NCBI GenBank assembly: GCA_019802505.1
Contig: JAFMOC010000002.1
Span: 5,068,501-5,132,500, forward strand
Origin: Corydoras sp. C115
Taxonomy: Eukaryota > Chordata > Actinopteri > Siluriformes > Callichthyidae
Length of the DNA stretch: 64,000 bases
Direction: 5' to 3'
Shown here piece after piece: positions 28,085 to 39,646 of the stretch (position 1 is its first letter; each line of letters opens with the position of its first letter). Made by a program: the position numbers and the translations under genes. The notes beneath the pieces are model-generated. The model worked only from the letters and a program-made list of their open reading frames with translations, had not been told where the DNA came from and searched no databases.

Positions 28085-28385
28085 AACTTATTTCTCATCT
28101 CATCTCATTAACTCCCACTTAATCTCTACTAGGTTTCCCATGCTCATCCAAGAAAGAAGGTTAAGGGTGCTGGGCAGATACACCTAGGCACATCAATCGC
28201 TGTGCACGCACACACACTCACTCATACACACTATTTATAGGGGCAACTTAGATCAGCCAATTTACCTTGAATCCATGTTTCCGGACTGTGAGAGGAAACC
28301 AGAGAACCCAGAAGAACATGGAAACTTCACCCATATTAGGATTTAAACCTGGATCCCCAGCGCTAAAAGTCAAATGTGATCACTA
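28085..28385 (-). repeat. diverged SINE copy, minus orientation
   Basis: It retains, in minus orientation, the blocks TTTCCCATGCTCATCCA, GTTTCCGGACTGTGAGAGG and AAACTTCACCCATATTAGG. The box B region is mutated and the element is older than those at 10, 14, 32 and 39 kb. Confidence 0.75.
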
Positions 28386-29529
28386 ATTCATCACCTATTA
28401 CTTATTTATACATGATTTGTTGAATTCTCACCAAATGAAAACTCACCAACAGCTACCCATACACTAAACATACCCTCAAAATCTAAAAACACATAGTCCT
28501 AAAGTAATACTAAAGAGACTTAAGTAAAAAAAAATAATAATAATAAGTTCATTAAAATAATATAACAATAATAAAATAATAAAAAAAAAAACTATCAAAA
28601 ACAAACAAAATGCACAAGCAAAAGTACGTTAGTAAATGTGGCAGACCTGTAACACTTAATAGCAGCTTTTTATAAAAGACCTGAGGACCAGTGGAACAGG
28701 AAAGTGAAGTGAGTAGCTGGAAAGAAGGCACTCGCTTGAGCTCGCTGTGCCTCGATGAAAAACATCAATCTCAAGGATTAGCGGCGTCACCACGTGAAAA
28801 GCCCTCGTTAAAAGAAATGCCATTTGAAGACTTTTTACTTTTTCCAAATGGAGAGTGGCAAAGCCCAGTCTCTTGGAGTGCTCCGCTTCCCTGTCAGGCA
28901 CTTAATCAGAGAGTTATACGGCAGAAACATGGCAAGAGCCAACATTTACACTTACACCCAATGACCTGAGACCTCGCATCTGCTTTCAGCAGTGACACCT
29001 CAGTTCAGCAGCTCTTTACTGCCTCAACACAACCTCAGGATGCATAAACCTACTGCATCACACTCAGCCTCTGGATACTTGATGAAGGGTTTAGCATATT
29101 CTCTCCACATCTGTCTGGCTTTCCGCATCCATAGTGAGTGCAAGGATTAGCACTGCTTTAGGGATATGCACCAGACTCATTCTCGTTTTTAAATCATTTT
29201 TTATTTCACAGCTTGGAAATCACTAAGGAAATGTGAGGTAATGATTTATTCTGTGGATGTTTGGTTTGGTTTGACACTTTAATGATTAGGAAACGCAACA
29301 GCAACCCAAAAACAACTCTACCTTCAGCATTTTCTTTTAACCACAATTAGAGCTTGTGAAAACCAGTCTGAGGAAGTTTGTCTAGAATAAACTTTTAAGG
29401 CAAAACACTGCAATAAATTTGAGGCAACTGATTCCTCATTTGTCTTGGAAGATCTATAAAAAGAAATGCACTGAATAAAAGTGTCAGCTTATTTTAAAGT
29501 GTGGAGTTTGAATTGTTATTTTATATATA

Positions 29530-30183
29530 TACAATATTGTGCAAAAGTTTTAGGCAGGTGTGAAAAACTGCTGTAAACTAAGAATGCTTTCAAAAATATA
29601 AATAATAATTGTTTTTTACAAAATGCAAAGTGAGAAAAAAAAAAGAAAATCCTAAATCACACCAATATTTGTTGTTACTACCCTTTCTTTTTCGTTCATT
29701 CACCGCATTTTGTTAAGTGAGAAAAATAAACTATTATCGCTTCCATTTTTAAAAGAATTTGTCGTTTACAGCAAATTTTCCCAAACCTTAGCCTGGTAGC
29801 AGAGTTTGGCTGTTCCTCACCCAGTTTTATGCCTCCTACACTGTATCTGTTCATTTAATGACTGTGTTTCAACCTACTTGTGAAATTGATGATCATTAGC
29901 ACCTGTTTGGTATAACTGGTTGACATTAAACCTCACTATAATCTTACAAAATCTCTGACTTTGTGCAAATGTACCTAGATATAATTTAAATAAGATATAA
30001 TTCAAATAAACATTGATGCAGGTTTGAAGGCAAAGGGTAATAACAACAAATATGTGATTTAGATTTTTCTTTTTTTCTCACTTTGCATTTTGTAAAAAAC
30101 AATTATTATTTATATTTTTTGAAAGCATTCTTAGTTTACAGCATTTTTTCACACCTGCCTAAAACTTTTGCACATTACTGTGT
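29530..30183. mobile_element. non-autonomous DNA transposon (MITE) with long inverted repeats
   Basis: About 115 bp at the left (29531-29645, including TTGTGCAAAAGTTTTAGGCA) recur as the reverse complement at the right (about 30066-30180, ending CTAAAACTTTTGCACATTAC), with very few mismatches. The pair frames an interior of about 420 bp with no transposase frame. Both sides abut TATATA sequence, consistent with TA target duplication by a Tc1/mariner-type transposase. The plus-strand open frames at 30.1-30.4 kb overlap its right arm and are not genes. Confidence 0.88.
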
Positions 30184-30540
30184 GTATATATATTATTCCA
30201 CTGAAATCCTATTCTATTGCTCTTTATGCACATTCATTCCCCACCTGCTTTCATTCCCCACCCCAATCAAGCTGTTGGAAGTGCTGTCTTAGTCCAGTGT
30301 ACCCCCTTTCTTCAACATTGGAAATCCAGCATAATTTGGCCACCCACAAGTATAGACACGGCTAATTGTCTGTGGAGTGCCAGTCTGAAATATCACTGTA
30401 TCCCAATAGCATCACTGAGGTGACAGATGTGCAGGTTTAACACAGGCACATCCACACACATTAACAGTTAGACGTGTGTCAGAGTGTCTCTGATAAAAGC
30501 TACTTTGATAGCTTTATACTGGGGTCACCACCTTAGATGT

Positions 30541-31145
30541 CATGAAAGCTCCTCTAGGTGTAATATGTTATGTGTTAAAATAATGTTTGCAGATGTAGGG
30601 TTTAATAGAACACCATCAGCACAAAGTGATCTAATTAAAATATGAAGTCTTTGCAAGTCAAAGATGGACACGCTTTCTTCACTTACCATATAAATTGACT
30701 TTATTTGAATTTTACAATTACAGACTGCAGTACATCTGTGTTCTTTTTTTTGTTCGCCCCCTGTTGGTTCTGTGTTCTCTATCGGTCCGGAGCATCACAG
30801 AACAGGTATAATTTGGGTGGTGGATTTCAGTTCTGCAGTGACACTGATGTGCTGAGGGGTTTTTAGTGCAGCAGTGCTGCTGTAGTTTCATTTAAACACC
30901 TCAGTGACACAGCTGGGATAGGAATAATGAACCAATCAAATAATACCTGCTCTGTGGTGTCACTATTGGGGGTCCTGACCATTAGAGCACAGAGTAAAGG
31001 GGACAAACACAGTATGTACTGTACTCTATAAACTGGGCTACTGTCTGTAATTGTAGAACTACAAAGTTCAAGTTGACTGTAAGTGGTTCTGATGAAATCA
31101 TCAATAAGGGGAGCTTTGACTGCTACTGTGCCTTCTATATTCATA
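30541..31145. repeat. composite dispersed repeats
   Basis: CATGAAAGCTCCT.TAGGTGT at 30541 recurs near 40839, showing an interspersed unit. From about 30.78 kb the blocks GGGTGGTGGAT, CTGCAGTGACACTGATGTG and GTGCAGCAGTGCTGCTG belong to a widespread teleost repeat, and a second fragment of it is at 60.48 kb. The minus open frame at 30863-31144 lies wholly in this repeat and is not a gene. Confidence 0.6.
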
Positions 31146-32352
31146 ACTTATTTTATATTAGCAGTAAACTACATGCAGCTAATTAGCACATCAAAATAAA
31201 ACATTTGTGGAATAAAAATCAAATAAACATCATTAAACCACGCTATAACAATAGAATACTGGTCTGGATTTAGAACAGAACGACTGCTGGATTAATAAAT
31301 ACCCAGGGAGTTAAGAAACCCCCTTACGGATCTCCAAAGACAACTTCTTTCCTCTCCTCCTCTAGGCTGTTGATACGCCATTCTTTTGATTTTTATGCAG
31401 TCAGCAGGTGGCATCATTAGTCAGGGAATAAAATGAAAGCTAATACCCCTGAGCCCTCTAGCAAAGATAGACTTAAACAGGGCTTGCTTGCACCCTGTGC
31501 ACTGAACAGCCTGTAGAGTAGTGGGTAAAGACATGTAAATTTAAAGTCCTCTCACCAGTTACCTGGGGTAAAAAATTAACATAAAGTTGCAAAGTCAACT
31601 TTGAAAAACACGTCTGAAAAAGGTACAAAATTGTTCAAATAAACCATTTAAACACCAATTAATCATTTTGTAAGGATGCTAATTTGGACTATACCATTAG
31701 AATATTCATTCTGCCCTGTTTCTGAGAGAAAAAAGTACAAGTAAATACGGTATATGAAAAGAATTATGTGGACACCCAATCTAGCTGCAGTTATGTTGAT
31801 GAGAAAAGAAAGTCATACATGAAATAATTCTTAGGCTGTTTATCCTATTTAATATAACAGAGGGTCATGCTGGAAATTACATGCATCTAGAGCAAGTTGC
31901 CAGTACATCACAGGTCACACACAGTGTAAAGTGATAATGTTATTCAGGATCTCCACTGGCTTGCACATATTCTCAGCCTCCACCTAATGGAAAACTACTT
32001 CAATTTAGTTTAATGCTGCTTGCAAGCCAGTCCCTCTAATCCAAGGAGTGTCTCATACCTGCCAGCATTAGGCTGAGGAAAAAGGAAAAGATTTCCCAGA
32101 TTATCTACAAAGATCCTTTCCTAACCTTAATGCCCCACACAGCATATAAGATTAGTAGCAAAAATGATATAGCCAAAATGTGGTAGATCAACAACTGTTC
32201 AAATGACAGAATTGTGAAATCTACAAAAAGAGGCCCAATGTAGAATAGGACGTCATAAAAGCCACTGTAAATTGTATGCATTTAAGAAATGTTTTTATCT
32301 CAACTTACATTATGAATTAAACACCCAGTTATAACAGAGATAATAAGTAAAT

Positions 32353-32691
32353 TCATTCATTCATTATCATCCACTTTATCCTCTATTAGGGTCGCGGTGG
32401 GGATCCCCATGCCCATCCAGGGGAGAACGTCTAGGGCGCTGGGCAGATACACCCAGGACAGGGCGCCAATCCATCGTTGGGCACACACTCACTCACTCAA
32501 ACACACTCTATATGGGGCAATTTGGAGAACTCAATTGACTTGATCCATGTTTTTGGAATGTGGGAGGAAACTGGAGAACCCAGAGGAAACCCACGCAGAC
32601 ACGGGGAGAACATAGAAACTCCACCCAGATGGGGATTCGAACCGGGAATCCCTAGCGCTGAGAGGCAAACGCGCTAACCACTAAGCCACCC
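32353..32691 (-). repeat. SINE copy with 13-bp target-site duplication
   Basis: This is a full-length minus-orientation SINE. The (ATGA)n tail is at the left end (about 32353-32366) and the tRNA-like head with box B at the right (GGATTCGAACC at about 32633-32643). ATAATAAGTAAAT occurs at 32340-32352 and 32692-32704, a perfect duplication. The open frame at 32477-32677 is its shadow. Confidence 0.93.
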
Positions 32692-32739
32692 ATAATAAGT
32701 AAATATTACAAGTAAATAATATAAGTAAAAAGCATATTT

Positions 32740-33470
32740 TACATGAATGTATGGTGACATTGTGATCTGTGGTGAGAGTAAGAAGCAGGTTGATGAGAGC
32801 CTAGAAAGATGGAGGTGAGATGAAGCATGAAATTTAGTAAGAGGAAGACAGAGTACATGTGTGTGAATGAGAGTGAGGATGACAGGAAGATGAAGTGAAG
32901 AAAGTGGATAAGTTTTAATACTTGACATTGAGTGAACAAAGTAATGGAGAATGTGGTAGAGAGATGATGAAGAGAGTGCTAGCAGGGTGGACTGGATGGT
33001 GTAGAGTTGCCAGAGTGATCTATGATAGTGAAAGGCAAAGTTTACAGGTCAGTTGTGAAACCGGCAATGTTGTATGACTTGTAGATTGCAGCACTGACTA
33101 AAGACAGAATAGAGAGATGAAGTATTGCAAATTTATTGGGAGTGAAAAGAATGGACAAGATTATGAATGAGTTTATCAGAGGGATGACACAGAAAGGTGG
33201 TTTTGTAGATAAAGTTAGGGAGCAGGATTGAGGTGATTTGGACATACACAGCGGAGGGATGAAGTTTATTTTGGAAGAAGGATGCTGAGGATGGAGCCAC
33301 CAGGCAGGATGAGAAGAGGAGGGCCAAAAAGTGAGTTTATGCTTGTGTTAAGGGAAAACATGCAGGTGGTTGGGGTGATGGAGGAGGACACGCAGGATAG
33401 GGCGAGATGGAGAATAATGACACCCTAGGGTGATCCTTTAGAGGAACAGCAAAAGGAAGAAAAGTATTGT
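32740..33470 (+). pseudogene. non-LTR retrotransposon 3' ORF remnant
   Basis: In the plus strand near 33.22-33.42 kb a broken frame reads LR*FGHTQRRDEVYFGRR, then MLRMEPPGR and RRGGPK. This is the 'RLRWFGHVQRR...GRPKRRF' C-terminal tail of many LINE reverse transcriptases, with an in-frame TGA. The region to its left is probably the decayed end of the polymerase domain. A related tail occurs at 46.66-46.88 kb. The clade is not determined. Confidence 0.72.
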
Positions 33471-35119
33471 GCAACATAAAGCTGTGTTTTTCACATAAAT
33501 ATGTTGTTTGAGTTTGCTATTATTCACAGGTTTCAAAAGGTATCACTGGTGTTCTTGCAGAATGTTATATATAGCAAGTTTTATCATGCAGAACTGAATA
33601 AAAATACAAGACCATGACCAAAGTGTGTCTGAATCATCTGGAGTCAACAGCAGAACAGCAAATAAACATAAGCTGTTTTCAGAGAACCTCTTTAGTTATT
33701 CTCCAATAAGTTGCAATAACTGTTGGGTCCAGGAGTACATAATGCTGTGGAATAACTTTCCACAAAAGTAAATGATAAAGAATGGGGTGTCTGTGGTTTT
33801 TTAACATAATGCCAATGTATCCACATACTTCTGTTTAACAGTACAAGGTTTCCTAACAGCAAATACTAGATGTTCAGACCACATAGCACCGTGGACACAT
33901 TATACAGCTGGCAAGAACAGAGACAATTTAACTCCCACTGTACAATTGTAAGATGCTTATGAAGCTGTCACAGTTTCCCACAGGGCGGGAGGCAAAAGAT
34001 TTAAACATCTTCACTTTCCCACATTGCTTTCAATATGCATGATGAATTAAGGAAGGGAGCTGATTTGGCACTTGGCTGACTGCTGTAGCATGTCATATGT
34101 ACATTCAAACATCACGTTTTCCTGCTGAAGCCAGATCAAGATGGACCTACAGCAGGCTGAAGGTGGGAGGGACAAGGGAAAAAGGGTACTATTAATGTGC
34201 AAACTATCAGAAAAGTCATTCACCCTAAACCTTATAAATATACGCTTATGCAAAAGTTTTAAACTCCAGCTTGTTTTGATAAAACGTTTTGCTGATTTCT
34301 TAATAAATATATGTAATCTATAAAAAATATAGAAAAAAATGTCATTTTTAACATATATGAAGAATTACTATTGTTTTAATGTAATGAAATAATGAAACTT
34401 TGTAGAAGACTGTACATTAAAGTATGTGAAATAAAAAAATAAAATTCCCCGAAAAGTGGTGTGAGTGTCCAACCCCCCGCCTTCCCTCAGTCCCCTGCAG
34501 TGATGGTCTAATCATTTGCAGATGGGTTTGAACAAACATCCAAAAGGAAGGTTCTCCTCAAACAGGTCATGCATGTGATTACACCTACAATCGGGGCAGT
34601 GTGAGTGTTCACACCGAGGGGGCACGTGCCCTCTGACTGCTCTTAGCCCTGTGATAGTAGCTAAATCAATTCTGACAATTCAATGAGGCTGCTCTGCTGC
34701 AAATCATTAGTGTTGAATTAGAAGGAGAGCGGGCTAATCATTTCTCTAGGATACACTTTGACAGTATTCGGTAACCTCCTATAACCAAACAAGTACAAAC
34801 TAACCAGCAAGTTTTGAGACCAACCTGTTAATTTACTAAACCACAGGGAGGCATAAATGTATGGGTCCTTTGACTCGCAATGCCTCCTAAACACCTGAAA
34901 CCATAGGCAGGGTTGCGGGGCAGACTGCAGATGTATTGCACATCCAATCCAGGCCATCTAAGGTTCTAACCTAACCATTTGAGCAATTAGGGAAAATACA
35001 ACAATTGCATTGTTTTTAGAACTGGGAATCAAAGTAGCTACTAGACAAATGTGGCACAACGCATATACTGAGAATGTGTGATGCAACCTGCTACATGTGA
35101 GAACAGAAGCATTTGGCAT

Positions 35120-35163
35120 TTGTGTGCGTGTGTGCGTGCGTGCGTTTGTGTGTGTGTGTGTGA
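35120..35163. repeat. (GT)n-rich microsatellite
   Basis: An imperfect GT/GC/GTTT run with TGTGTGTGTGTG at its right end. A minus-strand open frame (34958-35194) reads HTHTNARTHTRT from it and is not a gene. Confidence 0.85.
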
Positions 35164-35918
35164 GTAACGTGGGGCTAGGGGTGATAGTCTTCAAAATTGG
35201 TGTGGACAGAGCAGTAAAACTTTATGTCAATACTGATCTCCCCTCATCTTCATCCTCATGAGTATCTGAGACTCAGGTGACACCTGAAAGCCACAGGTTC
35301 CTGAGTTGAGTTCCTAGAATAACCTCTGCTTTTATAAAGACTGACAAAAAAGTTCAGAAGCAAACTTGACTGAAAAGTTTGCACTCACATGTCAAAACAC
35401 AGCCATTTGAGAAGTGTTTGCCCAGCGGGACACAGCAAGGGGGCTGCGCTAACTGGATCCAATTAAGGATGGGGGCCTGAAGTCCAGACTATATATATGC
35501 AATTAATACAGAATTAAATTGAGCTTAATGACCTACCCATTTAAAACTTTTACCTTCTGTAAGCCTTTTACTGAGGTGGGTGAATTTAGAAGCAAAAACA
35601 ACAACTTGTGTTATGAATGTCATTCATTAACATTAAAAGTCCATGTGGTGTCATTGAAAACCACACTTTAATATTTTTGGGAGGCACATGTTTGTCCACA
35701 TCAAGATGCTTGGACTCAATCATCTCTTGTGCCCAGCTGGCATTGCTTACCGCTGGCCTTTACACCATCCATCCATTCTGGATGAATTGATAATTACCCC
35801 AATTTTTCATTGAAAAGAGCTATGATTTTGAATCATGTGCATAGGCTTTCTATACTCGATGGGATGTAGAGTTAAGAAAACAAATGTGACATGAAAGGTG
35901 CAAAAGCAGTTTGTTGCA

Positions 35919-36049
35919 TATAAAATCGCACTGGCAGCCAGACGTTTCCTCTCCTACGCGTTGCTGACTCGACCGAGCAGAGTTTCATTCGTGCTGAAAG
36001 GCGTGAAATTAGGAGAACAGGCTGAAGGCGCAGACGGCTCTGATCGCAG
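35919..36049 (+). promoter_or_regulatory. possible antisense TATA promoter and first exon
   Basis: On the plus strand TATAAAA occurs at 35919-35925. About 30 bp on is a CT-rich start-like site, then about 100 bp of GC-richer sequence ending at a strong donor CGCAG|GTAAAG (exon end 36049). This would give a non-coding first exon antisense to rspo2 and about 0.7 kb downstream of its start codon. No partner acceptor was identified, so this is a weak inference. Confidence 0.3.
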
Positions 36050-36728
36050 GTAAAGGGAAGGCACGCTCAGTTTGGTGTTAATGTGGAAGCAATGTGTGTG
36101 CGCAGCGATCCTGCCTCCGAAGCCTCCACGCCACACAGTAAACGTAAACACATCATCAGTGTGAAACCAGGTGACGCTTATTGGAAAGCGTGAAGCCGCT
36201 TTAAGCACCGACAGCACCACGCACGCACGCACATTCACACCTACAGGTTTTATTAAAGTTCTGTGCTAACATTCAACTCAAAGTGCCCCTTCCTGCCCCC
36301 GACTGTGCACAGTAAAACCTCAATCTGCACCCCTAGAATGAATCCTCAACACTTCTAACATTACCACGACTTGTTTCAGTTAGATACCAAGTAGATGTGA
36401 TCAAAATTAAGAGAATAAAAGACTGCATTTGGAAAAGGGGTTGCTTTTAAAGCTTCTTTGAGTGGTTTGGAACTCTTTGTTTACTTCTTTTACTGATGCC
36501 TCGAGGTCCTAACACTTTTAGTAGCATCATCTGTCGTTTCGCGGCTCATATCGTCTGAGTGGGCTTTTAGAAAGAGCAGCCTGCAACTACTACTGTTCAC
36601 AAAAACGCTCCTCGTGCCTGCGTGGGAAATCGGGACAGAGAAACTTTTTGTGGAATCTCAGATGGGGAAGGTGTAAGGATGCCGAGGGGGTCTGTGTGTG
36701 CGGGGTGGGGGTGTCGTGGTGCTTTTAC

Positions 36729-36828
36729 CTCGTTTATTTCTTTTCCAGCGATGCGCCTGTGTCTGACAGTGACTGTAGTCCATGCAGTTCAACACGATCA
36801 GAGCAAAGGAGAAGAGTCGAAACTGCAT
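36729..36828 (-). CDS. rspo2: R-spondin 2, start codon and signal peptide exon
   Basis: The minus strand from 36828 reads MQFRLFSFALIVLNCMDYSH, then CQTQAHRWKRNKR. This closely matches the N-terminus specific to RSPO2 among the four R-spondins: a hydrophobic secretion signal of about 20 residues followed by a short basic propeptide-like stretch. The ATG lies just after a possible acceptor (CCGCCCAG), so the 5' leader may be spliced. The donor G|GTAAAA is at 36728. The single base left over joins CT of the next exon to give Ala. This exon, together with eif3e next door, fixes the gene as rspo2 and not another R-spondin paralogue. Confidence 0.96.
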
Positions 36829-37610
36829 CTGGGCGGCTGGTGGTTAACACGATTAAAGTCAGAAGTGCCAAAAAAAAAGTGCCGGTCCGTGCGCTGGGGT
36901 TAATAAAGCTTGTTCCTAGGGATGAATCGGGCAGTTTAGAAGTCCATAGCGGTGTGAGGCGCGCATTAGACGGGAAACAGATAATCATCAGGGGGTAATG
37001 TCATTTTTTTTTTACGAAGCGTGTCCAAAAGCACCGGTGCAGGAGTAATGATCCGACAGGTTAATGAAGGACTCGAGGCGACGTGTTAAACGGCGGAAGC
37101 GCAATGAGGATCTGCCTCCCAAAACACCTTGATTCACAATATTGCAACGCTTTGATCCTATAATATACCCCCGGTACTCTGCAGCAGCGTGGTCGCGGAG
37201 CACCCAGATCGCCAAATCGACATTTTGCGCACAAACGCGCGTCAGAAAGGGCAGGACGAGTCCGCCGGACAAAAACGCGTAGGTTAAGTTCCTAAGATCC
37301 AAGGCAGAGTTGGAGTACACAGCATCCCTCTGAGCGGAGAATTAAAAAAAAAAAGAAAGTTTCGCACTCCTCCAACACTGATCCGTTACACAGAGTTTAC
37401 GCGCAGCGCTCAAATGCGACTCGTACTGAGTGCGCGCTGGTTTTGTCCTCTGAGGGGAAAAAAAAAAAAAACCCGCCGGCTGGTTTATGTCGAACACCTG
37501 AATCTCGTTAGTGATCGTGAAGCCGTGTGTGAGGTCGCTGGAGGATTCGGGCTCTCGTTGCCTGTGCAGATCTGAGCTCCGGCTGCGTGCTGACGGGGCG
37601 GACAGTGGTG
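36829..37610 (-). other. rspo2: probable rspo2 5' leader region
   Basis: This sequence lies between the likely transcription start (about 37.60 kb) and the start codon and is rich in CpG. It contains several upstream ATG-led frames, including one of 102 codons at 37012-37320 and part of another at 37342-37752. They show no recognisable domain. Whether the leader is continuous or spliced at the acceptor next to 36829 is not clear from sequence. Confidence 0.55.
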
Positions 37611-37630
37611 CTGATGCTTCGCCGCCTTTA

Positions 37631-37659
37631 CTATATAAGCTCGGCGCTGCTGTCACGTG
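37631..37659 (-). promoter_or_regulatory. rspo2: TATA-like element and CACGTG box
   Basis: CTATATAAG at 37631-37639 reads TTATATAG on the minus strand and TATATAA on the plus strand, so it could serve either direction. A palindromic E-box CACGTG lies at 37654-37659, upstream of it for the minus strand. If used for rspo2 the start would fall near 37.60 kb. Position and orientation are inferred. Confidence 0.45.
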
Positions 37660-38654
37660 GAGAGACTCACAACATCTTCCAGAATCCCCACCGGCCTGAG
37701 CTGGGATGTTTTCCAACTCTTCCCTCTGACATTTCCAGAACCAGAAATGCAATTAAAGCCGCCAGTACTAACATAAATTAGTCGAGGGCTCGCGCGCTAA
37801 ATTATAATCTGTACCGTTTTGCGCGACCACGTGCTTACGAGCGACGGCTGTGCAAGAAAAGCATGTCCTCCTAGTTTACTCACGTTTACTACACTCTGCA
37901 ATCTGAGACCTGATAGCTCACCTCACGACGTCATGGGCGAGAAGTGAAGTTTAGTGAGGACGCTGCTATAAAGTAATCAAAGTGATCGTGGTCGAACCGA
38001 AATGAAATGTATGTAAACAGGGTAGCAGAGAGCACAGTTTGACTACAGAGGACACGAGGCCACACCGGGGCACTTGGTGTGTTTGCGTTGCAGCGATGCC
38101 GATTTTTCGGAGGCAGAAAACGTTTTTGTAATCAATATGCTGTAGAGTTGTACTTCTCCAGCACACACGCACTTTATCTGGCAAGCAAACAACCATCCAT
38201 CCGGCGAAATAGATAAGGTTAAAATAAAGGGGAAAATGTCTTACCCCGCTTGACCACTAGGTGTGGCACTTAATCTTTTATTTGTTTGTCGCTTTTGACG
38301 TTTCTTACTTTAGTTTTCAGATAGAAAAGTATTAAGAGAGTACTCTCGTTGACTTCTGGTCATGTCGCGCATGAGTAGCGGCTGTTTGTTCAGTTTGTTC
38401 TGGGAAAAAAAAAGGAGTAGAAAAATTGTCACAAAGCACAAATGTGCTTAATGCATGTAAAAGCAACTGGCGTTGTCCGGTTTAGTCCTGTGTTAGCAAT
38501 GTCCAGGTTACATACATGGACCATTGAGGCATTGGAACACACCGGTCAGTTATTGAATTCAGGTGTTTCATTTAGATTTATTACCACAGGTGGATAAAAT
38601 AAAGCACACTCTAATAAAGGATCTGATAAAGTGATCTATTTTGATTATCTATAT

Positions 38655-38835
38655 ACACACTGAGTGAAGTGAACACAAGTGGTGGGCAGCCCTGTATAAT
38701 GTGGCCCGGGGAGTAAGAGGGGTTATGTGCCTTGCAAAAGGGCCCACTTTTTTGGGTCCACGAATCAAACCGGAGACCTTCAGGTGGCAAGAATGGTTCC
38801 TTAACCAGAAGCCCATGACTGCCCCGTCATGCATT
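38655..38835. repeat. old tRNA-SINE-like fragment
   Basis: The blocks AAGTGGTGGGCAGCCCTGT, TGCCTTGCAAAAGGGC, CGGAGACCTTCAGGTGGCAAG and CCAGAAGCCCATGACTGCCC correspond to a common fish interspersed repeat. It has a 'gaaccggcgaccttccggt' section and a 'ggctgcccc' end. The short open frames here come from it. Confidence 0.6.
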
Positions 38836-39313
38836 TTTGCCAACCAGTCTTCAATTTCTAGAACTTCACTGCTAGTTGTACTGTGTTTTACTGTGCATGC
38901 AACAACTAAGTTAGATTTGATCTGAACTTTGTGGGAACACTTTGGGTAAGGCCTATTGTTCTGACTGTGCCCCAGTGTACAAAAAACCGATCAACCAATC
39001 TTTAGATCAGTCAAAATTTTTATGAATTTTAAAAGGATATAAATAAAAAAATCTAAGATTGTATATTTTAATTATGATGTATTGGGAACAGTCACCAGAT
39101 TACCCCCAAACCTCCTTTTTGGCTTTTTGCATAATACAGTGTTATCATCTGCAACTGTAGTTACATAAAAAAAAAATAATAATAATAAATTAAAAACTAT
39201 AGATCCGGGATGAACAGTAGATAGGGAAAGCACTTGAAATCCCACAGAGTATCCCACTGATTATCATAGTTTTATCGACGAAATCAACTTTAAAGTTAAG
39301 TGAATTATTGAAG

Positions 39314-39646
39314 CGCCACGGTGGCTTAGTGGTTAGCACGTTCGCCTCTCAGCGCTAGGGATTCCCGGTTTGAATCTCCATCTGGGTGGAGTTTCCATGT
39401 TCTCCCCATGTCCGCGTGGGTTTCCTCCGGGTTCTCTGGTTTCCTCCCACAGTCCAAAAACATGGATCAAGTTAATTGAGTTCTCTAAATTGTCCCATAT
39501 AGAGTGTGTTTGAGTGTGTACCCAGCGATGGATTGGCGCCCTGTCCTGGGTGTATCTGCCCAGCGCCCGAGACGTTCTCCCCTGGATGGGCATGGGGAAC
39601 CCCACCGCGACCCTAATAGAGGATAAAGCGGGAGATAATGAATGAA
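39314..39646 (+). repeat. young SINE copy with 13-bp target-site duplication
   Basis: This is a full-length SINE in plus orientation: GCCACGGTGGCTTAGTGG head, box B-like GGTTTGAATCTCC (one mutation from the consensus), body, and (AATG)n tail. TGAATTATTGAAG is repeated perfectly at 39301-39313 and 39647-39659. It lies about 1.7 kb upstream of the rspo2 promoter region. Confidence 0.93.

Larger units (their letters stand above)
9374..36728 (-). other. rspo2: rspo2 intron 1 (large, repeat-bearing)
   Basis: This 27-kb intron separates the signal-peptide exon from FU1. It holds SINE copies (10.2, 12.9, 13.9 and 32.4 kb, plus worn pieces at 15.9, 19.3, 21.4 and 28.1 kb), a palindromic non-autonomous transposon (29.5-30.2 kb), a LINE-derived segment (32.7-33.5 kb), several other dispersed repeats, and a possible antisense promoter (35.9 kb). 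The long stretches at 16.1-19.2, 19.6-21.4, 21.6-23.1, 23.8-28.0 and 33.5-35.9 kb show no exon or repeat I can support. Developmental enhancers of rspo2 could lie there, but only cross-species alignment would show them. Confidence 0.85.
36500..38200. promoter_or_regulatory. rspo2: CpG-rich promoter region of rspo2
   Basis: This is the most CpG-dense stretch of the window, including GTTTCGCGGC, GCGCACAAACGCGCG, CGAGGGCTCGCGCGC and GCGCGACCACGTGC. The flanks are AT-rich with few CpGs. It surrounds the signal-peptide exon and its upstream leader, as expected for a developmental-gene promoter. The open frames within it on both strands reflect base composition. Confidence 0.75.

Noticed and set aside
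31760..33850. Tc1-type ends (GTGGACACCC near 31780 and ATCCACATACTTCTG near 33820) framing one element
   Set aside because: The intervening DNA includes a SINE and a LINE tail, and the arms do not pair beyond a few bases. They are probably separate old fragments.
37342..37752. 136-codon minus-strand frame in CpG-rich DNA
   Set aside because: High GC lowers stop frequency. The peptide has no recognisable domain and includes poly-A/T-derived Phe runs at both the middle and the end. It lies across the rspo2 promoter and leader.
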